Shown in pieces: positions 1-8,280 of a stretch of 64,000 bases of DNA. The position numbers were made by a program, and so were the translations under genes. How positions within the stretch are numbered: position 1 is the stretch's first letter; each line of letters starts with the position of its first letter. Origin of the DNA: Azospirillum canadense (GTDB lineage: Bacteria; Pseudomonadota; Alphaproteobacteria; Azospirillales; Azospirillaceae); contig NZ_JAOQNG010000007.1 of assembly GCF_025961225.1 (NCBI RefSeq), forward strand, positions 1,252,501 to 1,316,500, in the 5' to 3' direction. The notes under the pieces were generated by a model. The model was not told where the DNA came from and made no database searches. It was given only the letters and a program-made list of their open reading frames with translations.

Positions 1-63
1 CTGGAATGGTACGACCCGAAGGAGCGCAAGCGCCGCGTCCTGCCGTCGCGCCTGTCGCTCTGA
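1..63 (+). CDS. 3' end of an unidentified gene, truncated by the window start
   Basis: The first 20 codons are open in frame 1 and end at a TGA. They encode a short basic tail, WYDPKERKRR followed by VLPSRLSL. The start and almost all of the protein lie outside the window, so no family can be assigned. It runs in the same direction as the CoA-transferase genes but is separated from them by about 200 bases that include an inverted-repeat cluster, so it is probably a separate transcription unit. Confidence 0.5.
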   Translation: MEWYDPKERKRRVLPSRLSL

Positions 64-96
64 CGCCCGAAGGGCCATCTGGAAACCCCGTTGTTC

Positions 97-236
97 CCCT
101 CGCCCGCCTCCGGCGGGAGAGGGAGGGGCCCAAGCCTCTGGCTTGGGAGGGTGAGGGCTTGGTTCCTCGGAAAAACCTTGCCCTCACCCTCCCGCCTGCG
201 GCGGGTCCCTCCCGCTCCCAGTGGGGCTGGGAGCGG
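97..236. repeat. Intergenic inverted-repeat cluster
   Basis: This stretch is built from nested inverted repeats of CCCTC, CCCGCC and GGCGGGAGAGGGAGGGG type. One pair, GGGAGGGTGAGGG and CCCTCACCCTCCC, is exactly complementary over 13 bases and encloses a small loop. Elements of this look are common between genes in GC-rich alphaproteobacteria and can act as terminators or mRNA stabilisers; that role is inferred. An ATG at 221 in frame with the following CoA-transferase gene lies inside the repeat and is unlikely to be its start. Confidence 0.6.
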
Positions 237-259
237 GTGATGAGACTGGACGGTTCGAC

Positions 260-1159
260 GTGACGAACAAGACTTCCAAGGTCGGCAGCATCGCCGACGC
301 CGTGACCCTGATCCCGGACGGGACGCGGCTGGCGATCGGCGGCTTCGCCATCTACCAACACCCCATGGCGGTGGTGCGTGCGCTGATCCGCGCCGGCCGC
401 CGCGACCTGGCCATCGTCGGCACCGTGAACGGCAACGAAGTCGACCTGCTCGTCGGCGCCGGCTGCGTGAAGCGGGTCGAGACATCCTACGTCGGCCTGG
501 AGAAATACGGCCTCGCCCCCAATTTCCGCCGCGCGGTGGAGGAGGGCCGGGTGGAGGTCGTGGACTATCCGGAGGTGCTGAGCTTCGACCGCTTCCGCGC
601 CAGCCAGGAGAACTTCACCTTCTGGCCCTGCGACTATTTGGGCGGCACCGACGTGCTGGCCCGCAACCCGGACATCAAGCCGTTCATCTGTCCGGCGACC
701 GGCCGGACGCTGCACGCCGTGCCGCCCGCCGACCCGGAGGTCGTGGTCCTGCACGCCATCGCCGCCGACGAGCGCGGCAACGTCATCCTGCCGCAACGCC
801 ACCTGCTGCCGCAGGGGCTGGACGTGATCATGGCGCGCGGCTGCGACACGGTGATCGTGACCGTGGAGAAGATCGTGCCGCAGAGCATGATCCGCCGCCA
901 CGCGGCGCAGGTGCAGATCCCGTCCTACAAGACGACGCTGGTGGTGGAGGCGCCCTGGGGCGCGCACCCGACCGCTCTGCTTGGCCGCTACGCCACCGAC
1001 GACGCGCATTTCCGCGATTATGTGGCCGCCTCGGCCAGCCCGGACGGCTTTGCCGCCTACCTCGACCGCTACGTGCACGGCCCCGCCGACCACCAGGCCT
1101 ACCTCGACGCGGTCGGCCCCGGGCGCCTGGGCAGCCTGACGGAGTTCGACACGCTATGA
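260..1159 (+). CDS. CoA-transferase subunit A (family I, glutaconate/3-oxoadipate type)
   Basis: The 299-residue protein resembles alpha subunits of two-subunit family I CoA-transferases, which move CoA between an acyl-CoA (often succinyl-CoA or acetyl-CoA) and a free acid in the cytoplasm. Family-like features are an N-terminal IPDGTRLAIGGF segment followed by RAGRRDLAIVG, and the later DVIMARGCDTVIVTVEK strand. The beta subunit overlaps its end by four bases (ATGA), implying one operon and translational coupling. I chose GTG at 260 because the earlier in-frame ATG at 221 lies in a repeat and would add an uncharacteristic leader; no strong ribosome site is visible for either. The acyl substrate cannot be read from sequence: 3-oxoadipate, glutaconate-like and ring-cleavage acids are all possible. 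Confidence 0.75.
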   Translation: MTNKTSKVGSIADAVTLIPDGTRLAIGGFAIYQHPMAVVRALIRAGRRDLAIVGTVNGNEVDLLVGAGCVKRVETSYVGLEKYGLAPNFRRAVEEGRVEVVDYPEVLSFDRFRASQENFTFWPCDYLGGTDVLARNPDIKPFICPATGRTLHAVPPADPEVVVLHAIAADERGNVILPQRHLLPQGLDVIMARGCDTVIVTVEKIVPQSMIRRHAAQVQIPSYKTTLVVEAPWGAHPTALLGRYATDDAHFRDYVAASASPDGFAAYLDRYVHGPADHQAYLDAVGPGRLGSLTEFDTL

Positions 1160-2025
1160 GCGCGAACCTCAACGATACCCTGCTGGATAGGGCGCTGGAC
1201 GGCACCCCGGACGGCGCGACGCTGGCGGAGACCATCGCGGTCAACCTCGCCCGCTCCTTCGCGGACGGGGAGGTCGGCTTCACCGGCCTTGTCACCGGCG
1301 GGGCGGCGGCGCTGTTCGGCACCTCCATTCCGCTCGCCGCCATGTCTCTGGCGCAGGCGATGCACGCGCCGAACCTGACCATCCTGCTGGCCGGCTGGTC
1401 GCACAACCCGGATCTCGGCTCCCTGTCGGTCATGCCGGATTCGGAGTTCGATTCCGTGCTGCGCGACCTTCCCTGCGACGCGCAGATGCTGACCTACCCC
1501 GGTCCCTGGGCGATCAAGCGCGGCGACATCGACTTCGGTTTCAGTTCCGGCGTGCAGGTCGACGCGGTCGGCAGCATCAACAGCGTCTGCATCGGCGACC
1601 CGGCCAAGCCCAAGGTCCGCCTCGTCGGACCGATCCTCCAGCCGGAACACATGACCCTGTTCGGGCGCGAGTATGTGATGATGCCCCACCACGCCCGTCG
1701 CAACTTCGTGGAGAAGGTCGACTATGTCTCCGGCGTCGGCTATCCGGGCGGGCTGGAAGGGCGCAAACGCCTCGGCCTGAACCACGGTGGGCCGGAATGG
1801 GTGGTCACGCCGAAATGCGTGTTCGACTTCGACAAGGAAGCCGGGCGCATCCGCGTGAAGTCCGTCCACCGCGACGCCGACCGGCGGGACCTTGCCGAGC
1901 ACACCGGCTTCGCCGTCGATGCCGGGAACGCTCCCCTGACGGCCGCCCCGACCAAGGATGAACTGGACCTGCTGCGCCGCCACGTGGATCCGAACGGCAT
2001 CCTGCTGGGACGCCGGGCCGCGTAG
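1156..2025 (+). CDS. CoA-transferase subunit B (family I)
   Basis: The 289-residue partner of the preceding alpha subunit; the two together form the usual heteromeric family I enzyme. Family-like parts include FTGLVTGGAAALFG near residues 38-52, the central DIDFGFSSGVQVDAVGSINS and the GYPGG segment near 198-202. It starts in an ATGA overlap with subunit A, so 1:1 synthesis is likely. A perfect hairpin 25 bases after the stop probably ends the transcript. The substrate is unknown; no ring-cleavage or beta-oxidation gene lies next to the pair inside this window. Confidence 0.75.
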   Translation: MSANLNDTLLDRALDGTPDGATLAETIAVNLARSFADGEVGFTGLVTGGAAALFGTSIPLAAMSLAQAMHAPNLTILLAGWSHNPDLGSLSVMPDSEFDSVLRDLPCDAQMLTYPGPWAIKRGDIDFGFSSGVQVDAVGSINSVCIGDPAKPKVRLVGPILQPEHMTLFGREYVMMPHHARRNFVEKVDYVSGVGYPGGLEGRKRLGLNHGGPEWVVTPKCVFDFDKEAGRIRVKSVHRDADRRDLAEHTGFAVDAGNAPLTAAPTKDELDLLRRHVDPNGILLGRRAA

Positions 2026-2050
2026 CCCCTCGGCTGTTTCTCACGCTTTC

Positions 2051-2077
2051 CTGGGCGGGACCGTCGTTCCCGCCCAG
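2051..2077. terminator. Bidirectional hairpin terminator between convergent genes
   Basis: CTGGGCGGGA and TCCCGCCCAG form a perfect 10-bp stem with a 7-base loop. It lies between the convergent ends of the CoA-transferase operon and the ribH-like gene. There is no long T run, so efficiency is uncertain. Confidence 0.6.
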
Positions 2078-2121
2078 CCCCGATTCTCAACGGCGATCGG
2101 GAACGGTCATCACAGCCGGGA

Positions 2122-2523
2122 TCATTCGGTCAACATCGTCGCGATCGCCTCGACCGCCGCCGCCGCGTAGGGGCGGACCCGGCTGGGAATCTGCGACGGG
2201 TGAATGTCCGGGCCCAGAATGCCGACACCGACCGGCTTCATGAATTCGAGCTGCAGGTCGATCAGGCTCTTGATCACGGCGTGGCCCATGACCAGGCCAT
2301 GCGAGGTTTCGCCCCGCTCGATGATGCCGAGAGCCGCCACGCCGGCGACCTCGGGGCGCCGCAGCAGGCGCTTGACCGCCAACGGCGTTTCCATCGAACC
2401 CGGGACCCAGGTCTCGGCCGCGATCTGCAGCCCCAGCCGGGCGGCCACATCGCGCGCTTCCGCCAGCATCTCCTCGGCCTCCTTGCGGTGGAAGCGTCCC
2501 AGCACCAACCCGATCTGCGCCAT
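2122..2523 (-). CDS. Short 6,7-dimethyl-8-ribityllumazine synthase-like protein
   Basis: This 133-residue protein matches the core of lumazine synthase, which condenses a ribitylamino-uracil with dihydroxybutanone phosphate in riboflavin synthesis. Seen directly are PGSMETPLA (the substrate-loop motif, usually GxxExP), ALGIIERGETSHG with the expected catalytic histidine, and a GVGILGPDIHPSQIP strand near the C-terminus. The start at 2523 is backed by AGGAGAGG just upstream; a longer frame exists but lacks this support. Family members are usually 150-165 residues, so this copy is short at the N-terminus. It sits alone rather than in a rib operon and may be a RibH2-type paralogue rather than the housekeeping enzyme. 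Confidence 0.7.
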   Translation of the reverse strand: MAQIGLVLGRFHRKEAEEMLAEARDVAARLGLQIAAETWVPGSMETPLAVKRLLRRPEVAGVAALGIIERGETSHGLVMGHAVIKSLIDLQLEFMKPVGVGILGPDIHPSQIPSRVRPYAAAAVEAIATMLTE

Positions 2524-2743
2524 CGTCCTCTCCTGTGAACCAACCCTGTGAATAGGCCCAGTGAATGGGGCCGCCACAGTACGAAAGCGCGTCGCGTCCG
2601 AGAAGCCATAGAATTGGGTGCGGCCGGACCGGATTCGCCTCGCCCCCATCGATGGTACAGAAATTCTTTCCGGTCTTGGTCCTTATGCCCGGCCAGTTGG
2701 AGGCGCATCGTCACCGGAGCGACCATCAACCGAGGATCGACGG

Positions 2744-3187
2744 ATGCACCTGCGTTCCCTCGCCGTCATCGGCTGGCTCGCAGCGGTCGCGGCGCCCGCC
2801 GCCGCTCCCGCCGCGCAGCCCCTGCACGAAACCGTGACGCCGGCCTTCCAGCACGCAATTCCCAACATTCCCGGGAAAAACCTCCTTTCCGTCGTCGTCG
2901 ACTACCCGCCCGGCGGCAAATCCGGGCCGCACCATCACGCGGGGTCGGCCTTCATCTATGCCTATGTGCTGTCCGGTGCGATCCGCAGCCAGGTCGATGA
3001 CGGCCCGGACAAGGTCTATCGCGCCGGCGAGAGCTTTTTCGAAACGCCCGGCGCCCAGCACCGCGTCAGCGAGAACGCCAGCGCCACCGAACCGGCCCGC
3101 CTGCTCGCGGTCTTCATCATCGACGACGGCGACACCCCTCTGACTTCTCCCCTGGCCACCCCCCTGGCCACCACCAACTCTCATTGA
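2744..3187 (+). CDS. Secreted cupin-domain protein
   Basis: A 147-residue protein with an N-terminal signal peptide (LAVIGWLAAVAAPAAAPAA) followed by a single cupin barrel. The first cupin motif is visible as GPHHHAGSAFIYAYVLSG near residues 65-82, giving the usual metal-binding histidines, and the second as ETPGAQHRVSEN near 100-111. The ATG at 2744 follows GAGG. The next gene, an AhpD-like protein, starts 11 bases downstream, so the two are probably co-transcribed. The enzymatic role, if any, is not evident. Confidence 0.7.
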   Translation: MHLRSLAVIGWLAAVAAPAAAPAAQPLHETVTPAFQHAIPNIPGKNLLSVVVDYPPGGKSGPHHHAGSAFIYAYVLSGAIRSQVDDGPDKVYRAGESFFETPGAQHRVSENASATEPARLLAVFIIDDGDTPLTSPLATPLATTNSH

Positions 3188-3198
3188 GGAGCACCACC

Positions 3199-3651
3199 AT
3201 GACCCAGCGTCTCGACTACAACAGCATCGCGCCCGCCGGCATGAAGGCCCTGGGCGGCGTTTACGGCTACGTCAGCCAGAGCGGCCTGCCGGCCGAGCTG
3301 ATCAATCTCGTCTTCCTCCGGGTGTCGCAGATCAACGGCTGCGCCTACTGCATCGACATGCACAGCCGCGACCTGATCAAGGGCGGCATGGCCGTCGACA
3401 AGCTGGTGCTGGTGCCGGTTTGGCACGAGGCCGGCGCGCTGTTCACCGCGCAGGAGCGCGCCGCCCTGCGCTGGTCGGAGACGGTGACCCGGGTGGCGGA
3501 CACTGCCATTCCCGACGAGGAATACCAGGCCGTCTCGGCGCAGTTCTCGGAAAAGGAGCGTGTCGACCTGACGATCGCGGTCGGGCTGATGAACGTCTAC
3601 AACCGAATCGCGATCAGCTTCCGTGCGACGCCGGCCGCGGTGGCGCGCTGA
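3199..3651 (+). CDS. Carboxymuconolactone decarboxylase / AhpD-like protein
   Basis: This 150-residue protein carries the CMD/AhpD signature: NGCAYCIDMHSRD near residues 48-60 holds the redox CxxC and the downstream histidine. Members act as alkylhydroperoxidases or carboxymuconolactone decarboxylases; the CxxCxxxH form favours a peroxidase-like role. The start at 3199 is fixed by GAGGAG eight bases upstream. It lies 11 bases after the cupin gene and is convergent with a MocR-type regulator, a pairing often seen for such stand-alone AhpD proteins. The substrate is not known. Confidence 0.8.
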   Translation: MTQRLDYNSIAPAGMKALGGVYGYVSQSGLPAELINLVFLRVSQINGCAYCIDMHSRDLIKGGMAVDKLVLVPVWHEAGALFTAQERAALRWSETVTRVADTAIPDEEYQAVSAQFSEKERVDLTIAVGLMNVYNRIAISFRATPAAVAR

Positions 3652-3671
3652 CGCGCGCAGCGGTCGAATGC

Positions 3672-5141
3672 CTAGCCGTGACGGTCCGCGAGTTCGATCA
3701 GCCGCGCGCAGTCGGAGGCCAACCGCCGCTCGTACAGATTGGTCGTTCCCAGAAGCAGGCCACGGGGCCGCGGCTCATCGGCGTCCCAGGGGGCGTACCA
3801 GGGGGACAGGGGCACCGGCGCCAAGCCGAACGGCAGGGCGTGCAACGCGACGTCGGTGTCCTTCGTCCCGTCCGGCAGCGTGACGCGGACCGACAGGCTC
3901 CCCGCGGCTTCCGCCCGAACGGCCCCGCGTCCGTTCGCGTCGGCCGCTGCGCGCATCCCGGCCAGCACGGCCTCCTGGCGGGTGGCGTAGAGCCGCTTCA
4001 TCCGCCGCAGGTGGCGGAAATAGTGGCCTTCGGCCATGAACTCCGTCACCGCCCGCTGCACCACCGTCGCCGGCGCGGGGGCCAAACAGGCCGCCGCCTC
4101 GCCGAAGACGGTGGTCAGCGCGGGCGGCACCACGAGGAAGCCCAGCCGCAGCGCCGGGCTGATCGTCTTGCTGAAAGTGCCCACGTGCAGGACGCGCCCG
4201 TCCCGGTCGAGGGATGCGAGTGCCGGCGCGGCGCGTCCCTTGAGCTGAAGCTCGCTCAGGTAGTCGTCCTCGACGATCCAGGCGTCGGTCCGGCCGGCCC
4301 AGTCCAGAAGCGCTAGGCGACGGTCGAGCGACAAGGTGACGCCCAACGGCGCCTGCTGCCCCGGCGTCACCACGGCGAGCGCGGCTTGCGGGGCCCGCCG
4401 CACCCCTTCCGCAACGTCGATCCCGTCGGTGTCGACCGGCACGGCGGCGACCCTCATCCGGGCGAGGCGGAGCGCGGTCCGCGTCAGGGGAAAGCCGGGA
4501 TCCTCCAGCCACGCCGTCGCGTCTTCCAGGCGCAGGGTCCGGATGATCAGGCCGAGCGCCCCGGAAAAGCCGGCCGTGATGAGCACCTGGGCCGGCGTGC
4601 AGCGGACACCCCGGGCGATGGCGAGATAGGCGGCGATCTCCCGGCGCAAATCCGGATGGCCGCGCGGATCGGGATAGCCGACGGGCGCGGCCGCGGCGGT
4701 CCGGGCGGCGCGCGCCATGATCCGGGACCAGAGCGTGTAGGGGAAGGCGTCCTGGGCCGGCACGCCCATCTGGAACGACAGGGGGGTGGTCTCGAAATCG
4801 TGGTACAACTCGGGCAGGGGAGGGGCCTCGCCGCCGCGTTCGGCCGCCGGCGCCATCGCGATGCGCTCCGCCACCCGCGTTCCGGCGGCTCCCATCCCGA
4901 TCACCAACTGCTCGTCGATCAGCCGCTCGTAGGCCTCGCGCACCGTGCCGCGCGACACGCCGAGGTGGGTCGCCAGATCGCGCCAGGAGGGCAGGCGCGC
5001 GCCGCCGGCCAGCCGGCCGTCGCGAATGGCGTCGCGGAGCGCGGCGTGGATTTGCGCGGCCAACGGGATTTTCGCGCTCCGGCTGACAGCCAGATGCAGC
5101 GGCTCGAACAAATCCGGCGGGGCTGGGTGCGGTTGGGACAT
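3672..5141 (-). CDS. MocR/PdxR-type transcription regulator (GntR HTH fused to aminotransferase fold)
   Basis: The 489-residue protein has an N-terminal GntR winged helix (residues about 10-75; RLPSWRDLATHLGVSRGTVREAYERL read across the segment) joined to a class I aminotransferase-like domain. The PLP lysine is expected in HVGTFSKTISPALRLGF near residue 310, and VEDDYLSEL supplies the cofactor aspartate. MocR proteins use PLP or its amine adducts as effectors and usually control neighbouring genes. The start at 5141 gives a normal N-terminus; the frame extends further upstream without support. It is convergent with the AhpD-like gene, so its target could instead be the VOC gene that lies divergently across the 5.1-5.5 kb gap. 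Confidence 0.8.
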   Translation of the reverse strand: MSQPHPAPPDLFEPLHLAVSRSAKIPLAAQIHAALRDAIRDGRLAGGARLPSWRDLATHLGVSRGTVREAYERLIDEQLVIGMGAAGTRVAERIAMAPAAERGGEAPPLPELYHDFETTPLSFQMGVPAQDAFPYTLWSRIMARAARTAAAAPVGYPDPRGHPDLRREIAAYLAIARGVRCTPAQVLITAGFSGALGLIIRTLRLEDATAWLEDPGFPLTRTALRLARMRVAAVPVDTDGIDVAEGVRRAPQAALAVVTPGQQAPLGVTLSLDRRLALLDWAGRTDAWIVEDDYLSELQLKGRAAPALASLDRDGRVLHVGTFSKTISPALRLGFLVVPPALTTVFGEAAACLAPAPATVVQRAVTEFMAEGHYFRHLRRMKRLYATRQEAVLAGMRAAADANGRGAVRAEAAGSLSVRVTLPDGTKDTDVALHALPFGLAPVPLSPWYAPWDADEPRPRGLLLGTTNLYERRLASDCARLIELADRHG

Positions 5142-5468
5142 GTCCGCAGGATAGCGCAGGCCGCATTCGGCGACGGCGGCTTTTTCGAGCCTCCGCACGG
5201 TCGCAACGACGCGCGGCCAGCGATATTCACCACAATCCACCGTTCAGGCGATCGGGAGGATGGCGTTGTGATGGGGTGTAGAACCAGTAATTTCCATGAT
5301 ATATGGCGCATGGTCGTGAATAACGCCTGGTGCTTATCGGTTTTTTAGGCGGATGTAATGGGTGATCACGCTCATTGAATTTACTTGTGCTTACCGTTCT
5401 TAACGGAATCCGCAGATTGAAGAGCTGTAGCACTGGACATCTCCAAGGCAAAGCAAGCGGAGGAATTC
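5142..5468. other. AT-richer intergenic region between divergent genes
   Basis: About 330 bases separate the divergent MocR and VOC genes. The part from 5265 to 5420 is visibly more AT-rich than the flanking coding DNA, as expected for two facing promoters. It contains the palindrome GTGATCAC at 5362-5369 and an AGGAGGA-like ribosome site just before the VOC gene. I see no convincing reading frame or RNA gene here. Confidence 0.45.
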
Positions 5469-5972
5469 ATGTCCTATCATCCCGTGCCCGTGACGCATGT
5501 CGGCCTGACCGTCACCGCCATACGCGCCGCGACGACGTGGTATACGGAGGCGTTCAGCTGCCGGCACATCATCGGCCCCCTGCATGTGAAGCATGACGGC
5601 TCCCACATCGGCGAGGTGTTCAAGGGAATCTTCGGCGACAAGTTCGAGGAAGGCTACGTGAGCCACCTCGCCACGGCGAATGGCGTGGGGATCGAGCTGT
5701 TCCAGTTCGTCGTGCCGGCTTCGGAAGACGCTCCCGACAACTTCCTATATTGGAAGACCGGTGTGTTCCATTTCTGCCTGGTCGATCCCGACATCGAGGG
5801 GTTGGCACGCCGCATCAAGGAAATGGGCGGGAAGCAGCGCTCAAAAGTGTGGACGCTGTTCGAAGGGGAACCGTTCAAGGCCGTGTACTGCGAGGATCCC
5901 TGGGGAAACCTGATCGAGATCTACTCCCACTCGACGGAACTGATGTACGCCAATCGTGATCGTGGTGCTTGA
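5469..5972 (+). CDS. VOC (glyoxalase/dioxygenase fold) family protein
   Basis: This 167-residue cytoplasmic protein has two beta-alpha-beta-beta-beta modules of the vicinal-oxygen-chelate fold. Expected metal ligands are seen as VTHVGLTV (His near residue 10), GIELFQF (Glu near 75), VFHFCLV (His near 98) and NLIEIYS (Glu near 150). Such proteins include glyoxalases, epimerases, extradiol dioxygenases and resistance proteins; nothing here decides between them. The start follows GGAGGAATTC. It is transcribed away from the MocR regulator and ends at a strong terminator shared with the pao operon. Confidence 0.75.
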   Translation: MSYHPVPVTHVGLTVTAIRAATTWYTEAFSCRHIIGPLHVKHDGSHIGEVFKGIFGDKFEEGYVSHLATANGVGIELFQFVVPASEDAPDNFLYWKTGVFHFCLVDPDIEGLARRIKEMGGKQRSKVWTLFEGEPFKAVYCEDPWGNLIEIYSHSTELMYANRDRGA

Positions 5973-6003
5973 CCTTTTCGCACTGAACCGTCGAGCTTGA
6001 ACA

Positions 6004-6038
6004 GAAGGCGTTTGATGGACCTCCCATCAAACGCCTTC
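6004..6038. terminator. Bidirectional terminator between VOC gene and paoC
   Basis: GAAGGCGTTTGATGG and CCATCAAACGCCTTC form a perfect 15-bp stem with a 5-base loop. It lies between the converging ends of the VOC gene and the pao operon and should stop transcription from both sides. Confidence 0.8.
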
Positions 6039-6056
6039 GGCATCAGCCCCGGCCGC

Positions 6057-8276
6057 CTACGCGGTTCTGGGCAGTGCGGTGAAGTGCTTCTCCAGCGTGA
6101 TCGGGTAATTGCGCACGCGCACGCCCGTTGCGTTGTAAACGGCGTTTGCCACCGCGGCCGCGACGCCGCACAAGCCGATCTCGCCGATCCCCTTTGCCTT
6201 CATGGGCGAGGACTTAACGTCCGGATGGTCGAGGAAGATCACCTCCTGGTGCGGGATGTCGGCGTGGACCGGCACTTCGTAGCCGCCAAGGTCATGGTTG
6301 ACAAAGCAGCCATGGCGCGTGTCGACGGCGAGCGCCTCCATCAGGGCCGCGCCGACGCCCATCGTCATGCCCCCGATGACCTGGCTGCGCGCCGTCGTGG
6401 GGTTCAGAACGCGGCCGGCGTCGACCACCGCCAACATCCGGCGGACGCGCGTTTCGCCGGTGAAGCTGTTGACGCCGACCTCGGCAAACTGCGCGGCGAA
6501 GGTGGCTTGCACGTATTTCTTGTCGAGGTCCCCGAACGTGATGCCGTCCTCACCCGTCAACGGCCCATTCTTCGCGGCCTCGGCAAGGGCGATGGAGCGG
6601 TTGCCCGACGTGACCTTCCCATCCGCGAACTCCGCGTCCGCGGCGTTGAAGCCGAGCCGGGCGGCAACCGCTTCGCGCAGCTTGACGCACGCGGCGTAGA
6701 GGCCCGAGGTCGAGGTGTTGGCACCCCACTGGCCGCCGGACCCCGCCGATTGGGGAAAGGCGGAGTCCCCCAGCTTCACCGTCACGGCGCCGATCGGCAC
6801 GCCCATCATCTCCGCCGCGGTCTGGGCAAGGATCGTGTAGGCGCCGGTGCCGATGTCGGTCATGTCGGTCTCGACCGTCAGCCGGCCATCCGGTTCAAGG
6901 CGGATCCGCGCGGCGGACGGCATCAGCAGGTTCAGCCGTATCCCGGCCGCCATCCCCATGCCGACCAGCCACTTGCCGTCGCGCACCGCGCCGGGCGTCT
7001 TGCTGCGTTTGGACCAGCCGAAATGCTCAGCACCGGTCCTCAGGCACTCGACCAGGTGCCGTTCCGAGAAGGGCCGCTGCGGGTTGCGCGGGTCCGCCTG
7101 CGTGTCGTTCAGGACGCGGAACTCGACCGGGTCGATGCCGAGCTTCTCCGCCATTTCGTCCATCGCCATTTCGAGCGCCATCAGACCCGGCGCCTCGCCC
7201 GGCGCGCGCATGTCGTTCGCCTCGCCGAGGTCGAGCGCCGCGAGCTTCAGGTAAATCTCGCGGTTGGGGGCGGCGTAGAACAGCTTGGTCGGCGCGATCC
7301 CGGCTTCGGGCATTCCGCCGGGCAGGTTGCCGCTGATGTTCACGTGCCCGATGGCGGTCAGCCGGCCGTCCGGTGTCGCACCGAGCCGGATCCGCTGGAT
7401 CGTCGCCGCGCGGTGTGTGCCGTTGTTGATGATGAGTGGCCGTTGCAGCGTCACCTTCACGGGCCGTCCCGCCGCCTTCGCGCCGAGCGCCGCGAGCAGC
7501 GCGTCGGCCCGCAGGTAGAGCTTGCTGCCGAAGCCGCCGCCGATGTACGGGGACTCCACGCGCACCTTCTCCTCCGGAATGTCGAGGGTCGTCGCGAGGG
7601 CGGCCTTCGCCCAGTGGACCATCTGCTGGGACGTCCAGACGGTGACACGGTCGCCGTCCCAGGCGGCGATGGAGGCGTGCGGCTCCATCATCGCGTGGGT
7701 CTCGTCCGGGGTCGTGTAGGTCTCGTCGAGCTTCACCGGCGCCGCGGCGAAGGCGGCGTCGAAGTCGCCCACGCGGTCGTAGACCTCGGCGTCCTCGCCC
7801 TCGTTGGGGTCCACCGACGGCGGCGCGTCGGGCGCTTCCGCGGCGAGGTCGAACTTGCCCGGCGCCGTCTCATAGTCGACCTTGACGAGGAAGGCCGCCG
7901 CCCGCGCCTCCTCGAAGGTCTGCGCCACCACCAACGCGACGGCTTGGTGGTAGTGCGCCACCTCGGCCCCCCCGAAGAGCTTCGCGGTCTGGCGCAGCGG
8001 GTTCTTCTCCGCGGCCTTGTAGTCCAGCGTCGTGATCACGGTGACGACGCCGGGCGCGGCCTTCGCCGCCGCCGTGTCGATCCGCGCGATGCGCCCCTTG
8101 GCGATCGTGGCGCCGACCACATAGCCATAGGCCTGGTTCGCGACGACCTCATGGCGCTCGTAGGCGTAGGGGGCGGTGCCGGTGACCTTCAGCGGGCCGT
8201 CGACGCGGGTTGCGGGGCGTCCGACGACAATCAGCTGGTCGATCGGGTTTCGGCCGGAGGGTGTCGTGAAGTCCAT
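6057..8276 (-). CDS. paoC: Molybdopterin-binding subunit of periplasmic aldehyde oxidoreductase
   Basis: The 739-residue large subunit belongs to the xanthine oxidase family and resembles E. coli PaoC/YagR. It would bind molybdenum-MCD cofactor and oxidise aldehydes to acids. Seen: an N-terminal VGRPATRVDGPLKVTG segment, GGGFGSKLYLRADALLAALG in the middle, and the catalytic-glutamate GIGEIGLCGVAAAVANAVYN near the C-terminus. It has no signal of its own and would be exported with the Tat-carrying paoA subunit. The start at 8276 is supported by AAGGAGAG upstream. It is the last gene of paoA-paoB-paoC, four bases after paoB. No PaoD/XdhC-type maturation gene follows in this window. Confidence 0.85.
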   Translation of the reverse strand: MDFTTPSGRNPIDQLIVVGRPATRVDGPLKVTGTAPYAYERHEVVANQAYGYVVGATIAKGRIARIDTAAAKAAPGVVTVITTLDYKAAEKNPLRQTAKLFGGAEVAHYHQAVALVVAQTFEEARAAAFLVKVDYETAPGKFDLAAEAPDAPPSVDPNEGEDAEVYDRVGDFDAAFAAAPVKLDETYTTPDETHAMMEPHASIAAWDGDRVTVWTSQQMVHWAKAALATTLDIPEEKVRVESPYIGGGFGSKLYLRADALLAALGAKAAGRPVKVTLQRPLIINNGTHRAATIQRIRLGATPDGRLTAIGHVNISGNLPGGMPEAGIAPTKLFYAAPNREIYLKLAALDLGEANDMRAPGEAPGLMALEMAMDEMAEKLGIDPVEFRVLNDTQADPRNPQRPFSERHLVECLRTGAEHFGWSKRSKTPGAVRDGKWLVGMGMAAGIRLNLLMPSAARIRLEPDGRLTVETDMTDIGTGAYTILAQTAAEMMGVPIGAVTVKLGDSAFPQSAGSGGQWGANTSTSGLYAACVKLREAVAARLGFNAADAEFADGKVTSGNRSIALAEAAKNGPLTGEDGITFGDLDKKYVQATFAAQFAEVGVNSFTGETRVRRMLAVVDAGRVLNPTTARSQVIGGMTMGVGAALMEALAVDTRHGCFVNHDLGGYEVPVHADIPHQEVIFLDHPDVKSSPMKAKGIGEIGLCGVAAAVANAVYNATGVRVRNYPITLEKHFTALPRTA

Positions 8277-8280
8277 CGCC

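Noticed and set aside
6..263. An 85-codon frame at the window start
   Set aside because: It runs through the intergenic inverted repeats and out of frame of the real upstream tail.
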